From Prochlorococcus sp. AG-347-I21 (GTDB taxonomy: Bacteria > Cyanobacteriota > Cyanobacteriia > PCC-6307 > Cyanobiaceae), in assembly GCA_003279055.1 (NCBI GenBank), contig QCBP01000004.1, positions 43,409-107,408 on the forward strand: 64,000 nucleotides of DNA, in the 5' to 3' direction. The notes below the pieces were generated by a model. It saw only the letters and a list, made by a program, of their open reading frames with translations. It was not told the DNA's origin and did no database searches. The stretch's first letter is position 1. The number at the start of each line of letters is the position of its first letter. This document shows positions 35,005 to 46,262 of this stretch, in pieces. A program made the position numbers and the translations under genes.

Positions 35005-36759
35005 TTAGGGTTTTTTAACAATCATTCCATGATCTTCAATATTAGGAGGTATTTTTTCAATTACTATCAAACTCTCGATAATTTCTTTCACAACTGGAAC
35101 TGCAACAGTTGAACCATATGCATATGATTTAGATGGCTCATCAACTACTACAAGAACAGCATATTTTGGATCATTAACTGGTAAGGTCGCGACAAAACTA
35201 CAAACTTTTTTGCTTGTATAAGAACCATTTAAAGCTTTTTGAGAAGTGCCCGTTTTCCCAGCTATCCTGTACCCCTCAATTTTTACTCCAGATCCACTAC
35301 CTTTATCAACTACGCTCTCCATCCATTCAAGAACAGTTTTAGAAACCTCGTGTGAAAAAAATTGTTTTTTTGGATTTTTATAAAATCTTTCTTTGAAAGT
35401 TGTGGTTACATGAGGAGTGACTTCAAACCCCCCATTTGCTATAGCCGCATGAAGTTGAACCAATTTAAGTGGCGAGATTGAGAAACCTTTACCAAAAGAA
35501 GTTACGGCAGGCTCAATTGCTTGATTTACAAATAAATCTTTTCTCTTTAGTTGGCCACCAGTTGATTCAAATAAGTCAGTCTCTAAATTTTTATTTATAC
35601 CTAAATTTTTTAGCCAATCCCAATAAATTGTGGGGTCCAAATTTTGCATTATTTTTACCATCCCAACATTACTTGAAACCTGCAAAACTTTTGGATAGTC
35701 AATGTATCCATTACCTTTTTTATCCCAATTAGAAAGTGTCCATCCTCCAACATTAATTTTTCCAATATCTTCAACTACTCCATCTTTCTGGATTACTTTT
35801 TCTTCTAAAGCCAAGGCAAGATTAATAGGTTTAAAAGTTGAACCAGGTTCAAATAAATCCTGAGAATACCAACCCCTAAAGAGTCCAGAATCGTACTGCC
35901 AGAATTTATTTGGGTCATACGACGGGACTGTAACCAAGGAGAGAATCCGACCATTATTGACATCCATAACTATGGAAAATCCCTTCTTTGCTTTCCATTT
36001 GCTTACTTGCTTTGATAAAGCATTGAATGACGCTTTCTGTAATTTTGAATCTATAGTTAGGCCTAAACTTTTATAATCAGAGATAAAATCACCTGGAGCT
36101 GAATTATCCGGTAGGGGCGTTCCATCTCCTCCTCTTTTTATTAAATTACTTTTATTAAAGACTTTAATTTGATTATCTAAATGAAGCTCTAAACCTGCTG
36201 AAGCTATATTCTCATCATTAACAAAACCCACAAGATTAGAGTAAATCTCCCCTTGTGGATAATATCTCTGCGAATATTTAAACAAATCAAGTCCGCTTAT
36301 TTGAAGGTTTTTAATCTTTTCTGCCTTTTCTTCGGAAATTTTGTCCAAAAGCTTGATACCACTTATTTCATCATTAAATTTACTCAAGAGTATTTCACCT
36401 TTAATATCCAAAATAGGTGACAATTTTTCTGTAACTTCTTCAATACTGCGAACTCTATTAATTGAATCACCAGGAAAATTAAAATATTTTGGATGGGCCC
36501 ATAATTTATAGAGCGGTTTATCGTAAGCAATTAGTCTATTATTTCTATCAACAATCGCTCTCCTTTTTTTTAAGGCGTTAGTTTTAGAAGACTGTATTAA
36601 TCTTGCTTTCCTTTGCAAATCAGAGGCTTTAAAGACTTGCAATTTAACTAACCTACCAAACAAACAAAATATTAATAGTAAGCTAAAAATATAGAGATAT
36701 TTAAATCTTCTTTGATCAAGGGGTACTAGACGAACAATTTTTTTGTATTTTTTCATCAA
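35005..36759 (-). CDS. ftsI: Penicillin-binding protein, FtsI/PBP3 type
   Basis: 584 aa; FEPGSTFKPINLALAL (SxxK), SSNVGMVK (SxN), AGKTGTSQ (KTG). Confidence 0.93.
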   Translation of the reverse strand: MMKKYKKIVRLVPLDQRRFKYLYIFSLLLIFCLFGRLVKLQVFKASDLQRKARLIQSSKTNALKKRRAIVDRNNRLIAYDKPLYKLWAHPKYFNFPGDSINRVRSIEEVTEKLSPILDIKGEILLSKFNDEISGIKLLDKISEEKAEKIKNLQISGLDLFKYSQRYYPQGEIYSNLVGFVNDENIASAGLELHLDNQIKVFNKSNLIKRGGDGTPLPDNSAPGDFISDYKSLGLTIDSKLQKASFNALSKQVSKWKAKKGFSIVMDVNNGRILSLVTVPSYDPNKFWQYDSGLFRGWYSQDLFEPGSTFKPINLALALEEKVIQKDGVVEDIGKINVGGWTLSNWDKKGNGYIDYPKVLQVSSNVGMVKIMQNLDPTIYWDWLKNLGINKNLETDLFESTGGQLKRKDLFVNQAIEPAVTSFGKGFSISPLKLVQLHAAIANGGFEVTPHVTTTFKERFYKNPKKQFFSHEVSKTVLEWMESVVDKGSGSGVKIEGYRIAGKTGTSQKALNGSYTSKKVCSFVATLPVNDPKYAVLVVVDEPSKSYAYGSTVAVPVVKEIIESLIVIEKIPPNIEDHGMIVKKP

Positions 36760-37184
36760 TATCCCCTTTGATATTTACTATCACTAAAACCTTCAATGAA
36801 ACTACCTAAATTTTTCTTAAATAAACTTTCTTTTTTTTCTGGAAGTTTATCTAGATAGATTAAATCTTCAGGTTTAGTTTTTCTATAAGTATTGATAGAC
36901 TCAAGTTCATTAATATAAAATTCCTCAATTTTAGAAATAAAATCAATCAGATTATTGTTGATGGTTCTTGTTTTAGATAAGTTTTTATATGTATTTGACC
37001 ATTTTCTTTGACTATTAAAAGACAAGAAAAATAAGGTGAAAATTAATACCAAAATAGAGATATTAATGGTGTCGAAAATTTGATGTATTAATTTGATATT
37101 AATTATTGATATTTTTTCAGAATTTTTTTTACTTTCATATGAAACTTTTTTTTTTAAATTAAGTTGATTCCCATAAGGTTTCAT
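36756..37184 (-). CDS. Small single-pass membrane protein, candidate FtsL-like division protein
   Basis: 142 aa; one hydrophobic helix (ISILVLIFTLFFLSF) then charged, probably helical segment; 4-nt overlap with ftsI. Confidence 0.5.
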   Translation of the reverse strand: MKPYGNQLNLKKKVSYESKKNSEKISIINIKLIHQIFDTINISILVLIFTLFFLSFNSQRKWSNTYKNLSKTRTINNNLIDFISKIEEFYINELESINTYRKTKPEDLIYLDKLPEKKESLFKKNLGSFIEGFSDSKYQRGY

Positions 37185-37269
37185 CTATGATTTTTTATTT
37201 AAATAAAAGAAGTGTTATTAATTAAATAAACATCTTTTTGTTTGATTAGCAAGTAAAAAATTAAATTCT

Positions 37270-38631
37270 TTATGTCCTCAATAAGAACAAATTTAAGAAA
37301 GTTAATCCATTCCATAAAGAATGCATAATAACTGAGGAAAACAAACTCCCTGAAGCAATTCTTGTAATTGCTAATCCAATCCCTAGAACAAATAGTGGCG
37401 GCATTTCTCCCAAACTTAAATGTGCTAATGCAAAGATAAACGCTGAAACTATGATGCCCGAAATTACTCCAAAATCTCTTGAAAGAGTTGGTAGTAAAAT
37501 ACCGCGAAATATAATCTCCTCAAATAGAGGAGCTAATAAAGTTGTTGTTACAAATAATAGAAAAAATGATAAGTAATTATTATTGTTAAGAACAATTTCC
37601 AGCAAAGGGTTACTACCATTCTGATTATCGATAAGACTATTCATAATTACTGAGATCAATAAAACAAAAGGAACAATTGTTAACCAACCTTTAATTCCCT
37701 GAATAATTGCATATTTTATTGGCAAGAAATTGAACTGTAAATAATCCTTTTTAAAGGTAAATTCACCATTCAAAGATTTGATTTGATAATAAACTATCCC
37801 TAATGGCGGAATAGCCATAAAAAGATATCCAAAGAGAATTTTTAAAGATTGAGACAATTCATTAGAGATATTTTTAGAAAAAAGTTCAACCAAACTGATA
37901 GAAAACAAAGGTGATACCACTTCTCCTAAAACAACAAATCCGCCTGCAATTAATAAAACCATATCTATTAATTCTAAATCTAGGGATTTAACTTCTTTCC
38001 AATAAAACTTTTTCAAAGATATGGTTGTCCATAATATTTTTAAAGCCAGAATAGAGCCAATAAGTACTGTTAATAGTGGTATTAGTCTTATGGCTAATAT
38101 TTTTAGAAACATTTTGCTTGAAAATGATTTTGTTATAAATGCACTATCGTCAAAATCAAATTTCCGGCTTAAAAGGTGATATAAAAATCTATCATCTTTA
38201 AATAAATCAAATTTACTAAAATTTGGTTTATATGAACTATTAATAGATTTTTTTTCTATCTCATCAATCAGAAATTTAAAGTTTTTGTTTTCAAAATCTT
38301 TTGATATATTTTTGTAGATTATAGGATCATTTGATCCTGAAGTAATTATTCGGATTAATTTATTTCTTTCTGTTAGCTCTTCAAATGAGACCTCAGAGAG
38401 TGATTCATTTATTTGATAAACAGGATCATTGATGATAAAAAATTTTTTAAGTTTTACAGGTATTGATTGGACCGATAATTCAGCAATTTCTTGCTCTTTT
38501 TGACTAATATCAAATGAGACCGATGGTCTATTTAAACTATCTCTTAAGCCTTGTTGCCATACAAAAAAAGTTATGACAATAGAAATAAAAGCTAAAGTGA
38601 GTTTTGACTTAGAAATATTTTTAGAGATCAT
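37270..38631 (-). CDS. CPBP-family intramembrane metalloprotease
   Basis: 453 aa; APLFEEIIFRGILLPTLSRDFG and FALAHLSLGEMPPLFVLGIGLA. Confidence 0.88.
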   Translation of the reverse strand: MISKNISKSKLTLAFISIVITFFVWQQGLRDSLNRPSVSFDISQKEQEIAELSVQSIPVKLKKFFIINDPVYQINESLSEVSFEELTERNKLIRIITSGSNDPIIYKNISKDFENKNFKFLIDEIEKKSINSSYKPNFSKFDLFKDDRFLYHLLSRKFDFDDSAFITKSFSSKMFLKILAIRLIPLLTVLIGSILALKILWTTISLKKFYWKEVKSLDLELIDMVLLIAGGFVVLGEVVSPLFSISLVELFSKNISNELSQSLKILFGYLFMAIPPLGIVYYQIKSLNGEFTFKKDYLQFNFLPIKYAIIQGIKGWLTIVPFVLLISVIMNSLIDNQNGSNPLLEIVLNNNNYLSFFLLFVTTTLLAPLFEEIIFRGILLPTLSRDFGVISGIIVSAFIFALAHLSLGEMPPLFVLGIGLAITRIASGSLFSSVIMHSLWNGLTFLNLFLLRT

Positions 38632-38747
38632 AACTTATTATATTCTTGAAAATTATAGTTAGTTATCATTTAAATTCCATATATTCATGTATCTATTTTA
38701 ATCACGCCATGAGATGATTAAATTATCTTAATTTTCAAATTTATGTA

Positions 38748-40076
38748 ATGGCTATACGATTAGTTTTAGTTAGGCATGGACTAAGCAGTTTCAATGCAAA
38801 AGGATTAATTCAAGGAAGAACAGACGATTCATTATTAACTGATGAAGGATACGAACAAGCCAAAAAAGCAGGGAAAGCATTATCAAAAATAAACTTCGAT
38901 AAAATCTATTCCTCCCCACTTGTAAGAGCGGCAGAGACTGCAAAAACAATTAAAAAGACCTTCAATAAAGAACAAAATATTGTATTTGATGATAATTTGC
39001 TAGAGGTAGATCTTAGTGAATGGTCTGGTCTAAAAATTGATGAAATAAAAAAGAAATTCCCAGAAATTTACCCTATATGGAAAAATGACCCTGAAAATCT
39101 AATCTTAACAAGAAACAAAGATAAAACTTATAAACCAATACAAGAGTTATTTGATCAAGCAAATAATTTTGTAGAAGATATTTTAAGAATTTATTTAGGC
39201 AAAGGTAATGTAAACATTTTGGTAGTTGGACATAATGCAATTCTTAGATGTTTAATACTATTGTTATCGGGCCAGCCTAAACAGGGTTTTAGAAAAATAA
39301 GATTAGAAAATGCTTCCTTATCAATTCTCAATATTTCAAGTCATTACGACTCTTTTAGGACACAAATTGAATGTTTAAATCAAACATCTCATCTAAATAG
39401 AAATATTCCTAATCAAATTGGAGATTCAAGAATATTTCTAATAAGGCATGGCGAAACAAACTGGAACAAAGAAGGTAGATTCCAAGGCCAAATTGATATT
39501 CCTTTAAACGAAAACGGTAGAAATCAGGCGAGAAAAACTTTTAAATATCTGAGAAATATTTCTTTTAACAAGGCATTTTCAAGTTCAATGCATCGGCCCT
39601 ACGAAACTGCACAAATAATCCTTCAAAATAACAAAGATTTAAAAATAAAAAAATTAAATTCACTTGTGGAAATTAGTCACGGATTATGGGAAGGTAAACT
39701 GGAAGCAGAAATTAAAGAAAAGTGGCCTACTTTACTAAAAAATTGGCATGACTCACCTGAAGACGTAATAATGCCAGAAGGCGAATCGATAAAAGATGTA
39801 TCAGAGAGGTCAGTAGAAGCTTTTAACAAAATTTGTTTATCTCAAGAAGATAATGATCTCAGCCTTCTAGTTGCTCATGATGCAGTTAATAAAACTCTCA
39901 TTTGCAATATCCTTGGCATAAATTATTCAAATATCTGGATGATAAAACAAGGTAATGGAGGTATAACTATAATTGACCTTTTTAAAGATCCTAATAAACC
40001 ACCTGTGATTAGTGCTTTAAACATTACAACACATCTTGGAGGGATCATTGATTCAACTGCTACCGGAGCACTTTAA
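38748..40076 (+). CDS. Two-domain histidine phosphatase (phosphoglycerate mutase family)
   Basis: 442 aa; two RHG motifs, LVRHGLSSFNAKGLIQG and LIRHGETNWNKEGRFQG. Confidence 0.9.
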   Translation: MAIRLVLVRHGLSSFNAKGLIQGRTDDSLLTDEGYEQAKKAGKALSKINFDKIYSSPLVRAAETAKTIKKTFNKEQNIVFDDNLLEVDLSEWSGLKIDEIKKKFPEIYPIWKNDPENLILTRNKDKTYKPIQELFDQANNFVEDILRIYLGKGNVNILVVGHNAILRCLILLLSGQPKQGFRKIRLENASLSILNISSHYDSFRTQIECLNQTSHLNRNIPNQIGDSRIFLIRHGETNWNKEGRFQGQIDIPLNENGRNQARKTFKYLRNISFNKAFSSSMHRPYETAQIILQNNKDLKIKKLNSLVEISHGLWEGKLEAEIKEKWPTLLKNWHDSPEDVIMPEGESIKDVSERSVEAFNKICLSQEDNDLSLLVAHDAVNKTLICNILGINYSNIWMIKQGNGGITIIDLFKDPNKPPVISALNITTHLGGIIDSTATGAL

Positions 40077-40084
40077 ATTAAAAT

Positions 40085-40110
40085 ACTTTTAAAAAAAATT
40101 TTTTTAAAGT
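40085..40110. terminator. AT-only inverted repeat between convergent histidine phosphatase and lepB genes
   Basis: ACTTTTAAAAAAAATTTTTTTAAAGT, near-perfect palindrome. Confidence 0.4.
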
Positions 40111-40129
40111 CAGCATTAGAAAAAAGGCT

Positions 40130-40843
40130 TTAATTATTGAAAAATCCAACTTTAGCAAGGGGCCAAAATCTTAAATATGCTCTTCCAATTATCTCCTTTT
40201 TATGAAGAAATTTACTTCCAGGCCAATATCTTCCATCCCAGCTATTTGACCTATTATCACCTAAAACTAAAAAATGATCTTTAGGAACTTTTACATTTTC
40301 AAATTCACCACAATTATTAAAAAGCGATAATGAACATTTATAAGAGACATAAGGTTCAGAAATTAATTTATTATTAATGATTACTTCACCTTTATTATTT
40401 ACACTTACAATTTCTCCAGGAAGCGCAACTACTCTTTTAATATAAGCATCGCAAGCTTGATCCCTTAACCCAGGAATAAAAGACATTGGAGGGAAACTCA
40501 TAAAAAAACAATATCTTTTCTTTGGTAACGGCTTAGATCTTGATAAAATTAGTTCTTCATCAAATGAGTAAGGAGATTTAAAAACCACAATATCTCCTCT
40601 TTTTGGTAAAGAGTTCCTCAGAGAAAACTTTTCAATAATTAACCTATCGTTTATTTGCAATTCTGGGAGCATTGAACCGGATGGAATATAACGAGGTTCT
40701 GCGAAAAAAGATCTACAAGAAGAAACAAAAAAAGTTAACAGAATTAGTAGACCCCATTCTTTCAAAAAACTTTTAATGGAAGCAGACATAAATTTATTAA
40801 AGACTTGATTTTTAACCTTACAAAAATTTTTTGGCATATTCAA
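40130..40843 (-). CDS. lepB: Signal peptidase I
   Basis: 237 aa; RYIPSGSMLPELQINDRLIIEKF, KRVVALPGEIV, VLGDNRSNSWDGRYWPG. Confidence 0.95.
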   Translation of the reverse strand: MNMPKNFCKVKNQVFNKFMSASIKSFLKEWGLLILLTFFVSSCRSFFAEPRYIPSGSMLPELQINDRLIIEKFSLRNSLPKRGDIVVFKSPYSFDEELILSRSKPLPKKRYCFFMSFPPMSFIPGLRDQACDAYIKRVVALPGEIVSVNNKGEVIINNKLISEPYVSYKCSLSLFNNCGEFENVKVPKDHFLVLGDNRSNSWDGRYWPGSKFLHKKEIIGRAYLRFWPLAKVGFFNN

Positions 40844-41174
40844 TTTCGTTGAATCCTAATATTACTTTTTTTTCTTCATATACCAAGAATGGTCTTTTGA
40901 TTAATTTCCCATCATTCAAAAGAAGTTGAAAAATTTCTTCTCTCGATAAAGAGTGAACATCAAGATTAATAGATTTAAAGGCCTTTCCCCTAGTATTAAA
41001 AATCTTTTTTTTGTCTTCAGAGTATTGTTTTAAAGCTAAACTTAAATATTTTAATAATGGAGGTTCTTTTACAATATCTATTAATTGATATTCTAAATTT
41101 GTTTTGTCAAGCCAGTTTAACGCTTTTCGGCAAGTAGAGCATTTAAGATAAGTATAAAAAATTATTTTTTTCAA
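40818..41174 (-). CDS. ArsC/Spx-family protein
   Basis: 118 aa; FYTYLKCSTCRKALNWLD; KRPFLV. Confidence 0.85.
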   Translation of the reverse strand: MKKIIFYTYLKCSTCRKALNWLDKTNLEYQLIDIVKEPPLLKYLSLALKQYSEDKKKIFNTRGKAFKSINLDVHSLSREEIFQLLLNDGKLIKRPFLVYEEKKVILGFNEIEYAKKFL

Positions 41175-41725
41175 TTTACTTTAATTACGGTTGATTTCTT
41201 TATCATTTTAAAGTTTTTCTTTTTTATGGGGGTGCAATTCTTCAATAAATTTTCAACTACATCAGAATCCCTCCAGCCATCAATTTCAACTTCTCTTCCA
41301 TCAAGTCCTTTACTAGTTCTAAAAAATTCAGCAACATCCTCTAGTTGATTGGGAGCAATTTGATTAATACTTACAATATTTGCCTGTCTAGTATTCGCCA
41401 TAGGCACACATAAAAGTTTGCCGTCATATGCCCCACAATCATGCATGTCCAGAACTCCTATAGGTCTAGCTTTTATTAGGCAACCAGCAAAAGTAGGCTC
41501 ATCCATTATCACCATCGCATCAAGAGGAGCACCATCCTCTGCAAGAGTATTTGGGATGAAACCATAATCAAAAGGGTACCTAACTGAAGAATGCAGTACT
41601 CTATCTAAGGCCATTATTCCTGCTTCAGAACAATATTCATATTTATTCCTACTACCAGCAGGTATTTCAACAACTATATTTACTATTCCCTTCATTGGAG
41701 ATGGAGGTATCGAACTAAGATCCAT
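41171..41725 (-). CDS. Inorganic pyrophosphatase family protein (copy 1)
   Basis: 184 aa; VEIPAGSRNKYEYCSEAGIMALDRVLHSSVRYPFDYGFIPNTLAEDGAPLDAMVI. Confidence 0.9.
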   Translation of the reverse strand: MDLSSIPPSPMKGIVNIVVEIPAGSRNKYEYCSEAGIMALDRVLHSSVRYPFDYGFIPNTLAEDGAPLDAMVIMDEPTFAGCLIKARPIGVLDMHDCGAYDGKLLCVPMANTRQANIVSINQIAPNQLEDVAEFFRTSKGLDGREVEIDGWRDSDVVENLLKNCTPIKKKNFKMIKKSTVIKVN

Positions 41726-41969
41726 CTTTTTTAAAATCGTGATTAAAAATTACCTCGTTTCCTTTAGAGAAAGGTCTTCCAATTAAAATACTGATTGAGG
41801 GTAATAAAAATGTCAGAAAAGCAAAAATAATACCTAAAGATGTAATTGATAAGCTCCTTATACTTAAAGGGTCATCATCATCTCTTTCAAATTCACTTTG
41901 AATAGAATCAGGAGAAGTTTCTTCGCTTGATTTATTTTTTATAAAGTGATTTGTTTTCGTATAACTCAA
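41715..41969 (-). CDS. Hypothetical small membrane protein
   Basis: 84 aa; C-terminal hydrophobic helix; overlaps the downstream gene by 11 nt. Confidence 0.5.
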   Translation of the reverse strand: MSYTKTNHFIKNKSSEETSPDSIQSEFERDDDDPLSIRSLSITSLGIIFAFLTFLLPSISILIGRPFSKGNEVIFNHDFKKDGS

Positions 41970-42066
41970 GAACTCTTAATTAGTAAAGGTTAAGGAGATA
42001 ATTGGACACCATTTATCTTACATTCAAAATGTCAATAAATCAAAACATTCTTTAGTGACTTTTTAA

Positions 42067-42417
42067 TTATTTTTTTTCAAGTAACAACCTAATAGATCTT
42101 AATTCTTCTAATATTTGTATAAGTGTGTTTTGGGCCGCTGATGAAGGTGTATTAAATACCTCTACAGTAACTTCCTTTATTCTTAAAATATCTTTGGCAA
42201 ATCTAGCCACTTCGTTGGGGTGAAATTTTAATGGATCTTTTTGATCAGTTCTAAATTCGGGGTTTAACTTTCTTGGATTAAAACTTGGGTTTAGATTTCT
42301 TATATCAGTATTGGTATACCGATAAACAGAAGCTCTTGATCTGTTTAAAAATTTTTGAACTTCGTCAATACCTACTAATTCTTCTTCGCTAGAAATATTG
42401 GAATCTATATTTTCCAT
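42067..42417 (-). CDS. Hypothetical protein with possible N-terminal helix-turn-helix
   Basis: 116 aa; VGIDEVQKFLNRSRASVYRYTNT resembles an HTH segment. Confidence 0.55.
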   Translation of the reverse strand: MENIDSNISSEEELVGIDEVQKFLNRSRASVYRYTNTDIRNLNPSFNPRKLNPEFRTDQKDPLKFHPNEVARFAKDILRIKEVTVEVFNTPSSAAQNTLIQILEELRSIRLLLEKK

Positions 42418-42590
42418 AACTTTAAGAAAGTGTTTTAGAAATAATGAACTTTTAAAAGAGTTTGAACTTCATTACTGAAGAAGTTAGCAAAAAGAATATT
42501 TCTAGACTAGCCGCGTTGAGGGACTCAAGACACTTTAAATTTTTTTTTCCTTTAAATTGATAAAATTGATTAATATTTGAGATTTTTTGT

Positions 42591-44393
42591 ATGCGCGTGA
42601 CCACCTCATTTCCTCTGGGGACACTTCGTGACACACCTTCTGAAGCTGAGATTATTTCACATCAATTACTTTTAAAAGCTGGCTACATTCGTAGAGTTAA
42701 CAGTGGTATTTATGCATACATGCCAATAATGCTAAGAGTTATTGAAAAAATATCAGCAATAATAGATAGAGAACTCAATAGCATTGGTTGTACAAAATTA
42801 CTTTTGCCCCAACTTCATCCAGCAGATTTATGGAAAAAAAGTGAAAGATGGGAAGGATATACTGCAGGGGAAGGAATAATGTTTAATCTCAAAGATAGAC
42901 AAGGGAAAGAATTTGGTTTAGCACCAACTCACGAAGAGGTCATCACGAGTATTGCATCAGAAATCATCAACTCTTATAAGCAATTACCTCAATGTTTTTA
43001 CCAAATTCAGACAAAATTTAGAGATGAAATAAGGCCAAGGTTTGGATTAATGAGAAGTAGAGAATTCATCATGAAAGATGGCTATTCTTTCCATTCTTCA
43101 GAAAAAGATCTGGCTTCATTTTATGAGGAGGTTGGCAATGCTTATGAGAATATTTTTAAATCTTGTGGAATAGATACAGTAGGGGTTGAGGCAGATAGTG
43201 GAGCCATTGGCGGTGCTTCCTCCAAAGAATTTATGGTTACTGCAGATACTGGAGAAGATTCCATTTTATTTACTCAAAGCGGTTCTTATGCTGCCAATAT
43301 AGAAAAAGCTGTTTCTATTCCCTCTCAACCTATTCCATTAAAAGATAATATTTCAGGCTTGATAGAAACACCTCAACAAAAAACAATCCTAGAAATATGC
43401 GAAAAAAATAATTTAGACCCTACCCAAATTATCAAGGTCGTGGTGTTTCTTGCACAGTTCGAAGGTAAATTGGAGGTCCCAATACTCGCATGCATTAGAG
43501 GCGATCAACATATTAATGAAGTAAAGCTTTTTAACTTATTAAATAAACTCTATAGTTCTAACCTTCTTAATCTCGGAAAAATTGAAGACAAAAACATTAT
43601 CGAAGAAAACTTAGTTGATTTTCCAATAGGATTTATAGGGCCAGATTTAGACAATAATACTATCAAAGCAACTTCTAATTGGGATAAAAAATGGACTAGA
43701 ATAATTGATCATTCTGCAAGTAATCTCTCAAGTTTTTTAAGCGGCGCAAATAAAGTTAATTGGCATAAATTTTTTCAAGAATTTTCTTTTACTTCAAAAG
43801 ATTATATTGTTGAGGATATTAGGAATGCTAAAAAAGGAGATAGAATAAAAGATGACGATAATGAAGAACTTAAAGAAAAAAAAGGTATAGAGATTGGACA
43901 TATTTTCCAACTAGGTCAAAAATATAGTGAAAAATTAAATGCTAAGTTTTCTGATAGAGATGGTCAGTTAAAAAATCTTTGGATGGGTTGTTATGGAATT
44001 GGAGTTACAAGAATAGCTCAAGCTGCTATCGAGCAGAATCATGATAAAAAAGGAATTTGTTGGCCAATTCAGATTTCTCCTTTTGAAGTTATTATTATAC
44101 CCACAAACTTAAAAGATCCTATTCAGATAGAACTCACTGAACAAATATATAAAAACTTTTTAATTAATAAAATTGACGTTCTCCTTGATGATAGAGACGA
44201 AAGAGCGGGGGTAAAATTTAAAGATGCAGAATTAATTGGAATTCCTTTTCAGATTATTATTGGTAGAGATTCAATTAAGAAAGAAGTAGAACTTATATGC
44301 AGAACAAATAACACTAAATTTAAAATTAGTTCCGATAAATTGTTGGAAAAATTTATTTCTGAATCAGAAATAATGTACAATAAAAATTCGTAA
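42591..44393 (+). CDS. proS: Prolyl-tRNA synthetase
   Basis: 600 aa; LLPQLHPADLWKKSERWEGYTAGEGIMFNLKDRQGKEFGLAPTHEEVIT. Confidence 0.97.
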   Translation: MRVTTSFPLGTLRDTPSEAEIISHQLLLKAGYIRRVNSGIYAYMPIMLRVIEKISAIIDRELNSIGCTKLLLPQLHPADLWKKSERWEGYTAGEGIMFNLKDRQGKEFGLAPTHEEVITSIASEIINSYKQLPQCFYQIQTKFRDEIRPRFGLMRSREFIMKDGYSFHSSEKDLASFYEEVGNAYENIFKSCGIDTVGVEADSGAIGGASSKEFMVTADTGEDSILFTQSGSYAANIEKAVSIPSQPIPLKDNISGLIETPQQKTILEICEKNNLDPTQIIKVVVFLAQFEGKLEVPILACIRGDQHINEVKLFNLLNKLYSSNLLNLGKIEDKNIIEENLVDFPIGFIGPDLDNNTIKATSNWDKKWTRIIDHSASNLSSFLSGANKVNWHKFFQEFSFTSKDYIVEDIRNAKKGDRIKDDDNEELKEKKGIEIGHIFQLGQKYSEKLNAKFSDRDGQLKNLWMGCYGIGVTRIAQAAIEQNHDKKGICWPIQISPFEVIIIPTNLKDPIQIELTEQIYKNFLINKIDVLLDDRDERAGVKFKDAELIGIPFQIIIGRDSIKKEVELICRTNNTKFKISSDKLLEKFISESEIMYNKNS

Positions 44394-44417
44394 GGCTAAA
44401 TTTTTTGGAGCTAAATT

Positions 44418-44855
44418 ATGTTATTTAAACGGACATCAGAGTTAATTTTAAAAAATCTTACTAAAGCCATATCTTTTTCAATATCTTTGATTATTGTTTT
44501 CACGTTATTCGAATCTCCTTCTATAGCTGCAAAAACATCAATGACAGGTGACTACACAAAAGATACAATTTCCGTTGTTAAAACATTACAAACAGCTGTT
44601 GATACTCCAAAAGATTCTCCAAATAAAGATGAAGTAAGAAGTGAAGCTCTTACCCTTATAACTGACTATATTTCTAGATACAGAAATAGAGGGATGGTGA
44701 ACAAAACTCAATCATTTACCACTATGCAAACAGCATTAAATGCTATGGCAGGCCATTACAAAAACTTTGCAAGTAGACCATTACCAGATAAACTTAAAGA
44801 GCGTTTAACAAAAGAATTTTCTCTCGCTGAAAAAATGGTTCTCAGAGAAAGTTGA
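44418..44855 (+). CDS. psb27: Photosystem II assembly protein Psb27
   Basis: 145 aa; MTGDYTKDTISVVKTLQTAVDTPKDSPNKDEVRSEALTLITDYISRYRN. Confidence 0.92.
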   Translation: MLFKRTSELILKNLTKAISFSISLIIVFTLFESPSIAAKTSMTGDYTKDTISVVKTLQTAVDTPKDSPNKDEVRSEALTLITDYISRYRNRGMVNKTQSFTTMQTALNAMAGHYKNFASRPLPDKLKERLTKEFSLAEKMVLRES

Positions 44856-44876
44856 TACAATTCATTTACTTTTTAA

Positions 44877-46247
<1,371 letters not shown>

Positions 46248-46262
46248 TTTTTTTCAAATTTA

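Noticed and set aside
42452-42634. 60-aa minus-strand ORF overlapping the proS start
   Set aside because: Overlaps the proS start region and has no family resemblance.
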